24,772 bases of DNA from a virus: positions 1 to 24,772 of the IMG/VR virus record IMGVR_UViG_3300025088_000019; one strand, 5' to 3'. The position numbers and the translations under genes are program-made. The notes under the pieces were generated by a model. It had not been told where the DNA came from. It saw nothing but the letters and a program-made list of their open reading frames with translations, and made no database searches. Of the stretch, positions 15,826-23,275 are shown piece after piece (the stretch's first letter is position 1; every line of letters begins with the position of its first letter).

Positions 15826-17672
15826 TATAATTCTCTGATGCCGACTGACATTTGCAATCTAGATGTGCCGTCACCCAATTGATTTAGTAAAGCAGGCGTG
15901 GTTTGCACAACAAATTGTACATCACTTCTTGGGGCAATTATAAATTTATTGGGAGTGACTGCAATATCCGTGTTGGTTATTATTTGTATTTCGTATGTTA
16001 ATTGTGTTGATGCGTTAGTTGCTGTTATTACTTGTGACATAGGATACTGAGTAGACCCACGTTGATATTGAAATGTCAATTCATTATTTAAATCAGGAGT
16101 AAACGTGATTTGTGTTAGTGGCTCCCAACATGTTCCCCCACCAGGTCCGGTATACACTACTTCACGGCGATTATTTGGAACGCCGGTATATAATTCTTCA
16201 GAAATGCAATCTCTCCACCGTAAGATTATTTCTTCTGTTGGAGTTGGAGTCGGTGTTGGCGTTGGCGGTGGTGGCGTATTACAAGTTTGCTCATTTGAAC
16301 AATCTGTGCCAAGATTTTGAGGTACTTGTGCGTTTCTACCGGCTTGTGGAATATCGGCCGAACAAATGTTTGTAAATGAGGTAAACGTTTCTGTTGTTCG
16401 AATTGATCCCGCTACACATGGTCGGTATGTTACTTCAAATGGTTGTCCTTGCGCAGTTGGTGCTACGAAATAACATTTACATGCGTCTTGTGTGGCGTTT
16501 CTTGCAAATCTTGCTTCATATACATTATCTTTATCCGACAAAATGGCGGGAGAATAATTAGTAGACCATAGAAGACCGTTTAAATACCACCCCACAAACG
16601 TATATCCAGAATTTGCAGTTGCTTGAAAATTAGTTCTTTCACCAACTCTTGACACGATAACGGTGCTAGGGATTGGCGTTAACAAGCTTGTTCCACTAAC
16701 CACTCCGCCTTCAACCGGGGCTGCCACCAAAGTAGTAGTATATCTAGTTGACGGCGGTGGAGCAACTATTAATTCAAAAAATGCAGTTACCGTTCTATTC
16801 CCATCGACTATAAAACTTATTGGCGTAGTTGTCTGTGTACTTATGAGGTTGTCTGTTGTACCATCACGCAATTCAAATCTATTAAAGGTGTGTGTATTTG
16901 CAGGTACAGCATTAATTCTAACAGTTCTTCTTGCAGAACCAACTAAATCTCCAGATGCAATATTTATTGATCCGCCAATTGATGGCTCTACAGCCAATGT
17001 AACAGCGGTAAGTAGTGGGGTAGCTGTTAATTCAAAAAATGCAGTTACCGTTATATTTTCATCAACTGTAAAGTTTATTGGCGCAGTTGTTTGTGTACGT
17101 ATCAAATTGTTCGTTACACTGTCACGCAATTCAAATCTATTAAAAGTGTGTGTTCTTATAGGAAATGCGTCAATTGTAACACTTCTTCCCGGAGCTCCAA
17201 CTAGAACTCCCGCTGTAATATCTACTGATCCACCATTGAACGCATCCAATGTAACGGCGGTGAGTGATTCCGGTAAAGTTAAATCACATGCGGCAATATT
17301 AGTAACGCTGATTTGATATGGACCAGCTGTTATACTTGGTTGTGACTTCGAACAGATGGTTGTAGAAAATAATTGCTGTCCTGCCGCATCAGGATCGGCC
17401 GACGCTTGTTGTATTAAATTTATGACTCCCGTTGAGTTTACAACATTATTACCGCAGTCTGTATAGATTACCGTTACTGTAACATCACTACCTGCTTGAG
17501 CAATTGTTGTGAGAGAGTATTCTCTACAAATACCACTGAAATCTGAAGCGGGTGTGGCTGTAGGTGTGGGTGTGGGCGTAAACGCCGTTCCACCTCCTAA
17601 CTGACCAGTAGTTCCTGCGCCATCGGTTTGTTCATCATTTAAAAAAAATTGAGAATTGAACGGAATTGTCAT
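15825..17672 (-). CDS. Modular virion protein with Cys-paired modules, internal repeats and Thr-Pro linkers
   Basis: This 615-residue mosaic is read as follows. A Thr-Pro linker (about 31-40) leads to Cys module 1 (C49 to C129). Two near-identical repeats follow at 138-215 and 222-303, each with HTFNRFELRD and ending VTAFFEL. A third, diverged copy at 310-390 has GYTFVGWYLNG and YEARFA, typical of InlB-type B-repeats. Cys module 2 (C398 to about C464) is followed by a second linker (467-479) and a C-terminal beta domain. The Cys modules share spacing of the form C-x-Y, later Y-x2-C, then IC. Such repeats are beta-folds found in surface adhesins. Host-surface binding is plausible but inferred. 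A weak AAGG precedes the ATG. Confidence 0.7.
   Translation of the reverse strand: MTIPFNSQFFLNDEQTDGAGTTGQLGGGTAFTPTPTPTATPASDFSGICREYSLTTIAQAGSDVTVTVIYTDCGNNVVNSTGVINLIQQASADPDAAGQQLFSTTICSKSQPSITAGPYQISVTNIAACDLTLPESLTAVTLDAFNGGSVDITAGVLVGAPGRSVTIDAFPIRTHTFNRFELRDSVTNNLIRTQTTAPINFTVDENITVTAFFELTATPLLTAVTLAVEPSIGGSINIASGDLVGSARRTVRINAVPANTHTFNRFELRDGTTDNLISTQTTTPISFIVDGNRTVTAFFELIVAPPPSTRYTTTLVAAPVEGGVVSGTSLLTPIPSTVIVSRVGERTNFQATANSGYTFVGWYLNGLLWSTNYSPAILSDKDNVYEARFARNATQDACKCYFVAPTAQGQPFEVTYRPCVAGSIRTTETFTSFTNICSADIPQAGRNAQVPQNLGTDCSNEQTCNTPPPPTPTPTPTPTEEIILRWRDCISEELYTGVPNNRREVVYTGPGGGTCWEPLTQITFTPDLNNELTFQYQRGSTQYPMSQVITATNASTQLTYEIQIITNTDIAVTPNKFIIAPRSDVQFVVQTTPALLNQLGDGTSRLQMSVGIREL
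16771..17286 (-). repeat. Two tandem ~255-bp DNA repeats inside the modular virion gene
   Basis: Units beginning at 16771 and 17029 share long identical stretches: both open AATTCAAAAAATGCAG on the plus strand and both contain CACGCAATTCAAATCTATT. They encode the two HTFNRFELRD repeats. Spacing is 258 bp at one end and 252 bp at the other, so one small in-frame indel separates them. The high DNA identity suggests recent duplication or gene conversion. Confidence 0.85.
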
Positions 17673-17684
17673 ATAATATATACC

Positions 17685-18548
17685 TTAACTTACGTTAATG
17701 CGCATGTCCATAATTTGGCGCAGATTTGATATTTTATCCGTTACAACAGAACGAATAATTTGCTCGTATTCATCTTGTTGGATTCGATCATCTCCATTAA
17801 TAACTATTTCTTCACTGATGAAAGTGTACAGTTGTAGAAGGAAGTCATTTATTTGTGCGTCAAAAGATTCACGCAAATTTAATACATCAATCCGCGCTAT
17901 AGTATTTGCATATGTTTGGTTTATTTCTGGAATTTCTATATTCTGTGTGATAGTATCTGCTGTTATTCCTTCGGTCGGGTCATTTAATTCTACACCAGAT
18001 TCAAAGATTTTTTGTGCCACACCAACCGCATCCGATTTATTAAATGATGGTTCAACAAATTCTCTAAGTAGATATACATCATCGTTTCGTGTTACAGCAT
18101 CAATAATATTATTGAACGTTAATTGAACTTCGGTACGTGACGGTGATATAGTATCTATTGTCAATCGTCTATCTGTGTAACTACCAATTTCATCTGAGAA
18201 GAAGTTTAGTACAAGTTTGTAATCTCCGGGAACTAGTATTAAGTTTTTATCTATAAATAATTTTGTAAAATCTATTCTAATATAATTTTTATAGGAATTA
18301 TCGCTATATGAAACAATGTGCGACTTAATAATTTGGTCAGACAATGTAATAGTTGTACTTAACAATAATTGATTTCCTGGAATGGTGTAGAAATGTACTT
18401 CTACCGTATCCTGTGCATCGAATGCAAAACTTGCTGGAACTTCTTCAAACAAAATTAGTTCATTTGGATTACTTACAATTCTTGATGCCGCAAATCGTGG
18501 CTCAGTTTGCGTAGTAATATCACTTCTAAAATTTGCTTGATTTGGCAT
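17685..18548 (-). CDS. Tail-operon protein of unknown function
   Basis: This 287-residue protein begins MPNQANFRSD. The first 140 residues appear beta-rich (LILFEEVPASFAF, YKLVLNFFSDEIG), while the last 130 appear helical and acidic (FNKSDAVGVAQKIFESG, NDFLLQLYTFISEE, DEYEQIIRSVV). No family is recognised. It starts one base after the preceding stop and ends 12 bp before the modular Cys protein, so it belongs to the same transcript. A beta head with a helical tail would suit a connector between baseplate and fibre, but nothing in the sequence proves it. Confidence 0.6.
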   Translation of the reverse strand: MPNQANFRSDITTQTEPRFAASRIVSNPNELILFEEVPASFAFDAQDTVEVHFYTIPGNQLLLSTTITLSDQIIKSHIVSYSDNSYKNYIRIDFTKLFIDKNLILVPGDYKLVLNFFSDEIGSYTDRRLTIDTISPSRTEVQLTFNNIIDAVTRNDDVYLLREFVEPSFNKSDAVGVAQKIFESGVELNDPTEGITADTITQNIEIPEINQTYANTIARIDVLNLRESFDAQINDFLLQLYTFISEEIVINGDDRIQQDEYEQIIRSVVTDKISNLRQIMDMRINVS

Positions 18549-18549
18549 A

Positions 18550-18939
18550 TTATAAATTTGACCCAGTAGTTAGTTCGGTGAATCTCGTATCTATATTTCG
18601 TATAACGTCAGCATTGTACCGTTCAAAGTAAATAGGGACATAATATCCCTGCGATGCGGTGGGTTGAGTAGTCATACTTGGACTTTGTAACATTGTTGAA
18701 CCATCAAAATCTAACGGTGTTACAATTTTAAACGGATACACTGTTGAAATTTCCGGTCGCAATTCTTGCAATGACTGTGTGGTTTGCACTAAATTGGGAG
18801 ATATTGTACGGGTATCTAATTCATATATGTCACCCTCTGGAGAGAAATACGAAGAAGACACTATTATAATATCTTCGTTATCCTTATTAAGATCTACCAA
18901 AAATTTTGGAATATATGAATTAAATATACTATGCATCAC
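18550..18939 (-). CDS. Small tail-operon protein of unknown function
   Basis: This 129-residue protein has no recognised motif; it contains SSYFSPEGDIYELDTR and ends YFERYNADVIRNIDTRFTELTTGSNL. The first codon is GTG at 18939 with an ATG immediately after (18934-18936), so the exact start is uncertain. It overlaps the end of the upstream DNRLRE-like gene by about eight to eleven bases, depending on the start. Position suggests a small baseplate or fibre-attachment subunit. Confidence 0.6.
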   Translation of the reverse strand: MMHSIFNSYIPKFLVDLNKDNEDIIIVSSSYFSPEGDIYELDTRTISPNLVQTTQSLQELRPEISTVYPFKIVTPLDFDGSTMLQSPSMTTQPTASQGYYVPIYFERYNADVIRNIDTRFTELTTGSNL

Positions 18940-19969
18940 TGTCTACTTTAAATGTGTAATTAAATTCTGGGAAAAATACTAACCCGCTGGATTTTATTTT
19001 TAAATCCAAGGTGTAATATCGGTTAACTTCCAACCCCGACGTATCCAATAATATATATGATCCTGAAGTATCGCAGTTTACTGCAGAGTATTGATCAAAC
19101 TCATATAATACCATATCTGCTACTTGATCCCGCACTCTATAGTATGATTCCGAGGGTAGGAAATATACATTTCTATATCGACTCGTTGCATCAAATTTTC
19201 TATCAGGATATGGTTCTCTTACTACCAAGTATACCTTATCGACTTCTCCTAACGTATATGCTTCTTTTATATTTTTTGGTACAATTGTAACATTGCCGTT
19301 GGGAATACGTTTTAGACTTCCCGTGACAAATGTCTGGTCTACTTGTACAATTTCCAGTTTTGGAGCAAATATAGTATGCGTATTTCCCGAAAAAAACTTA
19401 ATGTTTCCAATGTTAGTAGAGTCTAATTCGTCTGCATCTGGAAATTTTATTATTAATCCATTCCACGGCGTTATATTTGAACCAGATACAACAGGCGCAA
19501 TTAAATCAGTGACATCAATTTTTACATCTTCAATGGGAACTTTTGAAAAAGTATATGATGCAGAGATTGTTGTGGTATAATTACTGCCCGAAGTTGCCCA
19601 CACATCTGTAGTACTTCTGTCAATCCACGTTACACCATCTTCCGCATTCTGCGTATCTTGATAAAAATATCCACTTCCTTCTACCCAACTTTGTGATATT
19701 GGATATATTTCCAATGTCTGATAACGGTTGACATTTGTTGCATTTGCAATTCGTAGATTTAAATAATACACCGAAGATGTTGGATATTGCTGTAGTGAAG
19801 GAATATCAAACGTTATCAACATTCTCGTTGACCCCGAGGCATATTCATTGGGCCCATCTAATGATTTTATTATTTTTCCCACTTCAATAATTTCATCAAG
19901 TCCAGTATTTAATGTTGGAAATTTTTCGTAGATAGTTGCGTCTTCTGACGTTGGTAGAAAAGTTCTCAT
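18929..19969 (-). CDS. DNRLRE/CBM-like adhesin-type tail protein
   Basis: In this 346-residue protein the first 200 residues resemble the DNRLRE/carbohydrate-binding-like fold of secreted surface proteins. The elements are DATIYEKFPTLNTG (10-23), STRMLITFDIP (47-57), YYLNLRIANA (68-77), LEIYPISQSWVEGSG (86-100) and GVTW (112-115). That fold normally has the order 'D-A-x-I ... N-x-G ... R-x-L-x-F-D ... V ... W-x-E-G'. The C-terminal part (about 215-346) is a separate beta region with YLVVREPYPDR and LEVNRYYTLDLKIKSSG. It follows gp6 by 12 bp, where T4-type clusters carry wedge genes, so it is probably a baseplate-anchored receptor-binding or decoration protein. The domain call rests on pattern recognition only. 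Confidence 0.6.
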   Translation of the reverse strand: MRTFLPTSEDATIYEKFPTLNTGLDEIIEVGKIIKSLDGPNEYASGSTRMLITFDIPSLQQYPTSSVYYLNLRIANATNVNRYQTLEIYPISQSWVEGSGYFYQDTQNAEDGVTWIDRSTTDVWATSGSNYTTTISASYTFSKVPIEDVKIDVTDLIAPVVSGSNITPWNGLIIKFPDADELDSTNIGNIKFFSGNTHTIFAPKLEIVQVDQTFVTGSLKRIPNGNVTIVPKNIKEAYTLGEVDKVYLVVREPYPDRKFDATSRYRNVYFLPSESYYRVRDQVADMVLYEFDQYSAVNCDTSGSYILLDTSGLEVNRYYTLDLKIKSSGLVFFPEFNYTFKVDSDA

Positions 19970-19981
19970 ATATTATCTCAA

Positions 19982-21967
19982 TTATTGACGAGCAAATCCA
20001 ACAATATCCGTTTCTGGATATCGTATTTCGAATATACTTGGGTCAAGTGACGGGTATATTACATCGTCCACCGTTGCTTCTTCAATGGGATATCTATATT
20101 CAAAATAATCACGGCCATCTTTAAATCTATATTTGTTCGTAACAATTACATCAGACACAGTTTGTACTCCTTCTACCGAACCAATAGTCAATCGAAGATC
20201 ATTCATAATAATTGGTTGATTAATTTGCCAGTTTGTAATATCGAAGAAACTTTTAATTGCATCAATACACCGTGCAATAACATCGTTCATATTATAACTG
20301 CGATACGCAACAATATGAAATTCTACTCCAATATTTACCACGAAGGCATCTAAAATATTAACATCATCGGTTAATACTCTATATTGTTCTAAGTATTTTG
20401 CTAAATTCTTTTTGACTAATGTATTCAAGGTAGCTAAATTTTTATTTTCATCATGCCCGAGCACATATAAATTAATTGAATTTGGTGCTACTGGATCTAC
20501 CACATACGTGCGGTTATTAAATGGATTTTGATCATTGTTTAGTTGTAATGACCCCGAATCTTGTCGTGCAATTGCATTAATTTGTTCATCGCGTACCACA
20601 AATACTTTTGACACCGATCCAAACTGCGCCGGCATTGCATAACTTCGTACCAGATAATCCTTGTCAGTTACCACACGATTTTGTGCGTTAAAAAAGGCCA
20701 GTGCGTTCTCTCGTATTTCTTCAACAGACTCGGTATCGCCACCGCCACGTGCTGGTTCTTCATTGATAATTGCCACACTTGATACTACTTGATTGTACAA
20801 TCCTTGTTCTGCAGTAGCATAATCGGTAATATTATTTGCAATCTGTGCTACGTCTACTTGCGTAATGGTATTGGACGCAACGTTTGATTGCACTCCACCG
20901 CCTACTAAATAGGTCACTGTTAATGTAGTATTAGCAGGTGCCAATCCAAATGTATCCGTTGATATAAAATCTGCCGGATCTAGAGATGAATTACTAATGA
21001 CTTGGTTGTATTTTGAATTTGCAATTTGTGTGGAATTTAGCGTTACCAGTTCATCACTGGTGTCGCTTGTTCCCGACCCGAAACACAGTTCTAATTTCAT
21101 ATCAGAATTAATTCGTGTTACAAATCTTCTTGGTTTTTTGCGAAAGATTGCAAGTTTTGCAGGAGACAGTGATCCAGACTGCATAGTTTCGCTAGAGAAA
21201 AATCCATCAGATCCTCTAACTGCTGTATCACGTTCTTCTACAATTAAATCTTGACCTAAATAATCTACTTCATAAAACAAATTACCATTAGAGTCTTCTA
21301 CCGAAATAATAGAAATTACGTTTGTATCTGTGATTTCTATTTTAGAAAATTTCTGCGCCGATCCAAATGAAAATGTTGCAATTTTTACATCAGCCGACAC
21401 CAGTTTTATTTTTTTTGATACTACATACATAGTCGGTGCATTTGAACCGTCTCGGGCCAATACACGAATGTTTCTATTAGTGGGATCGGCAAAATCTACA
21501 TTATCAATAGATCGAAAATTCTGAGTTGGTGGTGTATTTGTAGAAAATTTTGAATTTGCTAATATTTTTAAAAAGAATTTTTTATCTGGTTCGTAATTAA
21601 ATGTTACGCCAAGTGCGGGAACCATTTGATATATATCCGCTTCCACTGTTGCAGTTGCTGTAAGTTTGGGTTTATATCCCAATGCCTGTGATATGCTCAC
21701 TACATTATTTCGTTCCTTTGCAAATAACAGTAAATTTTCCTTAAACTGATTATCAATATAAAAGGACATAACATCCCCAACGTATGCTGCCATTTCGACA
21801 AACATCATGCCCGGAGATGCTTCGTTGAAATCACTATACGTGTTGGGATAATATGATTTAGCAAATTCTATTAAGTTCTGCCGATATTCAGAGAAATTTT
21901 TTGCTAAATAACTAACGTCCTTGAAGTTTGGATTAAATTTTTTTGTAATGGATTGATTTACTGCCAT
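19982..21967 (-). CDS. Baseplate wedge protein, gp6 / baseplate J family
   Basis: This 661-residue protein matches the T4 gp6 type by its N-terminal block, SPGMMFVEMAAYVGDVM (51-67), FKENLLLFAKERNNV (75-89) and QALGYKPK, and by a baseplate-J core, GGDTESVEEIRENA (409-422) with RVVTDKDYL (431-439) and SVSKVFVVRDE. T4 gp6 is 660 residues, almost identical in length. Gp6 dimers form the inner ring of the baseplate and transmit the conformational change that triggers sheath contraction. The start is secure: AGGAG stands seven bases before the ATG. It follows gp25 by 10 bp, the order expected for contractile injection systems. Confidence 0.93.
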   Translation of the reverse strand: MAVNQSITKKFNPNFKDVSYLAKNFSEYRQNLIEFAKSYYPNTYSDFNEASPGMMFVEMAAYVGDVMSFYIDNQFKENLLLFAKERNNVVSISQALGYKPKLTATATVEADIYQMVPALGVTFNYEPDKKFFLKILANSKFSTNTPPTQNFRSIDNVDFADPTNRNIRVLARDGSNAPTMYVVSKKIKLVSADVKIATFSFGSAQKFSKIEITDTNVISIISVEDSNGNLFYEVDYLGQDLIVEERDTAVRGSDGFFSSETMQSGSLSPAKLAIFRKKPRRFVTRINSDMKLELCFGSGTSDTSDELVTLNSTQIANSKYNQVISNSSLDPADFISTDTFGLAPANTTLTVTYLVGGGVQSNVASNTITQVDVAQIANNITDYATAEQGLYNQVVSSVAIINEEPARGGGDTESVEEIRENALAFFNAQNRVVTDKDYLVRSYAMPAQFGSVSKVFVVRDEQINAIARQDSGSLQLNNDQNPFNNRTYVVDPVAPNSINLYVLGHDENKNLATLNTLVKKNLAKYLEQYRVLTDDVNILDAFVVNIGVEFHIVAYRSYNMNDVIARCIDAIKSFFDITNWQINQPIIMNDLRLTIGSVEGVQTVSDVIVTNKYRFKDGRDYFEYRYPIEEATVDDVIYPSLDPSIFEIRYPETDIVGFARQ

Positions 21968-21977
21968 TGATTATCTC

Positions 21978-22358
21978 CTAAAACGTTAGAATAATAGTGT
22001 CTCTGATATTTGGATTCTGTCTTAATCTGTAACCAACATATAACTGAAGTCTATTATTATCCAAGTCGTTTGGTGACGCATTGAGTTCAAATTGTACCAG
22101 TTCTAAAAATGGCATCCAACGTTCTACTGCATTTACTACCGAGAGTCTTGCCCCTTCAATATTTTCTGGAGTGAGTTGTTCAAATAAATAATCATGAATG
22201 CCGCACCCAAACTCTGGTTGGTGGACACGCTCCCCCTTTCTAGTAAGTATCAAATTTATAAAGTTTGATTTAACTTGAGTTAATGTATCAAATGCTTGTT
22301 GAAAATATCCCATATTTCCAATTTGTATTGGTAATGTAATACCAATTGCTTGTGCCAT
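21978..22358 (-). CDS. Baseplate wedge protein, gp25-like (GPW/gp25 family)
   Basis: This 126-residue protein has the family signature LILTRKGERVHQPEFGCG followed by IHDYLFEQLTPENI (36-66), and a C-terminal strand pattern LYVGYRLRQNPNIRDTIILTF. T4 gp25 is 132 residues. In contractile tails gp25 is at the junction between baseplate wedge and the first sheath ring and starts sheath polymerisation. Despite old 'lysozyme-like' labels, the family is structural. GAGA precedes the ATG. It stands directly before gp6, as in most contractile systems. Confidence 0.95.
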   Translation of the reverse strand: MAQAIGITLPIQIGNMGYFQQAFDTLTQVKSNFINLILTRKGERVHQPEFGCGIHDYLFEQLTPENIEGARLSVVNAVERWMPFLELVQFELNASPNDLDNNRLQLYVGYRLRQNPNIRDTIILTF

Positions 22359-22366
22359 ATCTTATC

Positions 22367-22696
22367 TCAAGTTAATTTCATCGCTTTCATCATTGCAGAA
22401 TAATCTCTTGTAATTGCCTTTACCACTTCTGGATCTGCATTGGCTGGTATGTTATCAGGAAGTCTTGATGGTAAATTGTTTGTGGTCGCCCGCAATGTAC
22501 TACCGTCATATGTTACTCCCATCAATTCTGCCAGTTTACTACGGTCAAGTTTTGGCGCAGTTCTTGTTGGTTCTGTTACATTTTCTTTGAGCTGCTTAAT
22601 TTCTGACACTGCTTCGGACAACATTTGTGGCAGAATTCTAGAAACTTCTTCCTCAACAATTGTGCGAATGTATGCTTTAAGTAATTGTCTATCCAT
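22367..22696 (-). CDS. Small conserved-looking protein upstream of gp25, function unknown
   Basis: This 109-residue, mainly helical protein starts MDRQLLKAYIRTIVEEEVSR with a long amphipathic helix (up to about residue 40), followed by a Pro/Asn-rich linker with LAELMGVTYDGSTL and a short C-terminal helix ending AMMKAMKLT. No family is recognised. It sits between a coiled-coil protein and gp25, eight bases before the latter, so a small baseplate hub, chaperone or assembly factor is possible. A GAGAG about seven bases before the ATG supports this start. Confidence 0.65.
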   Translation of the reverse strand: MDRQLLKAYIRTIVEEEVSRILPQMLSEAVSEIKQLKENVTEPTRTAPKLDRSKLAELMGVTYDGSTLRATTNNLPSRLPDNIPANADPEVVKAITRDYSAMMKAMKLT

Positions 22697-22768
22697 AAAA
22701 CACTCTCTATATAAATGGTGGTAAGTTAAACTTTACGGTGATTTTGAAGTTATAATTTTAATATTTTA
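22697..22768 (-). other. 72-bp non-coding gap in the tail operon
   Basis: This is the longest non-coding stretch within the minus block. It is strongly AT-rich and contains an imperfect palindrome (plus strand GTAAGTT / AACTTTAC at about 22721-22736). I see no U-tract after a strong stem and no credible promoter hexamers, so it looks like a plain leader, or at most a weak processing site. Confidence 0.35.
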
Positions 22769-23275
22769 CTATTCTTGTTTTAACGCATTGGGTAATTTTG
22801 GTATTTCTGGAATTTTGGTTGTTGCCAATTCCGTTAACTTCATTGGATACTTATATGCGTCTTTTCCTTTTTTCAAATTTTCTTTACTTAGTGATTGTTT
22901 TAATTCCCGCAATTCCTTTTTTGTTTTTTCATATGCCTTTTTTGCCAACGCCTTTGGATTACTTGCGGGCAACTTTGGCGGAAATGACAAATATAATGTT
23001 AATAATAATGTTAGTTTTTCCGCAACCTGTTTTTCTATTTCAGCTTTTTGTGCTAATACTTCTTGTTGCTTGTCAGCAGTCAATGCCATTACCTTGGCCT
23101 CAGCTTCTTTTTTTATTAATTCCAGATCTTTATACTTTGCTAAATTATTTAGATTTGTTTGTGCAGTATCTACCGTGCGCATTACAGATGTAACGTTTAC
23201 TGGAATAGGAGCATTGGAAGCTGCGGCCTTGGTGGCATCCATTGCGGTTTTTAAAGGATCGGTCGGTATAATCAT
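22769..23275 (-). CDS. Coiled-coil protein following the spike gene
   Basis: This 168-residue protein is rich in Lys, Ala, Glu and Gln. Residues about 45-95 form a likely coiled coil (LELIKKEAEAKVMALTADK, then EIEKQVAEKLTLLL). A Pro-rich break (FPPKLPASNPKA) follows, then a very basic helix with YEKTKKELRELKQSLSKE. The end is Pro-rich (IPEIPKLPNALKQE). Its ATG overlaps the spike stop as ATGA, so expression is coupled to it. No family is recognised. A helper, plug or chaperone of the spike, or a minor hub protein, would fit the coupling, but this is inference. Confidence 0.65.
   Translation of the reverse strand: MIIPTDPLKTAMDATKAAASNAPIPVNVTSVMRTVDTAQTNLNNLAKYKDLELIKKEAEAKVMALTADKQQEVLAQKAEIEKQVAEKLTLLLTLYLSFPPKLPASNPKALAKKAYEKTKKELRELKQSLSKENLKKGKDAYKYPMKLTELATTKIPEIPKLPNALKQE

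Noticed and set aside
16105-17316. Long plus-strand open frames opposite the mosaic virion gene (16105-16375, 16663-17316)
   Set aside because: They are antisense shadows of a well-supported repeat-containing gene, with low-complexity products and no ribosome-binding site.
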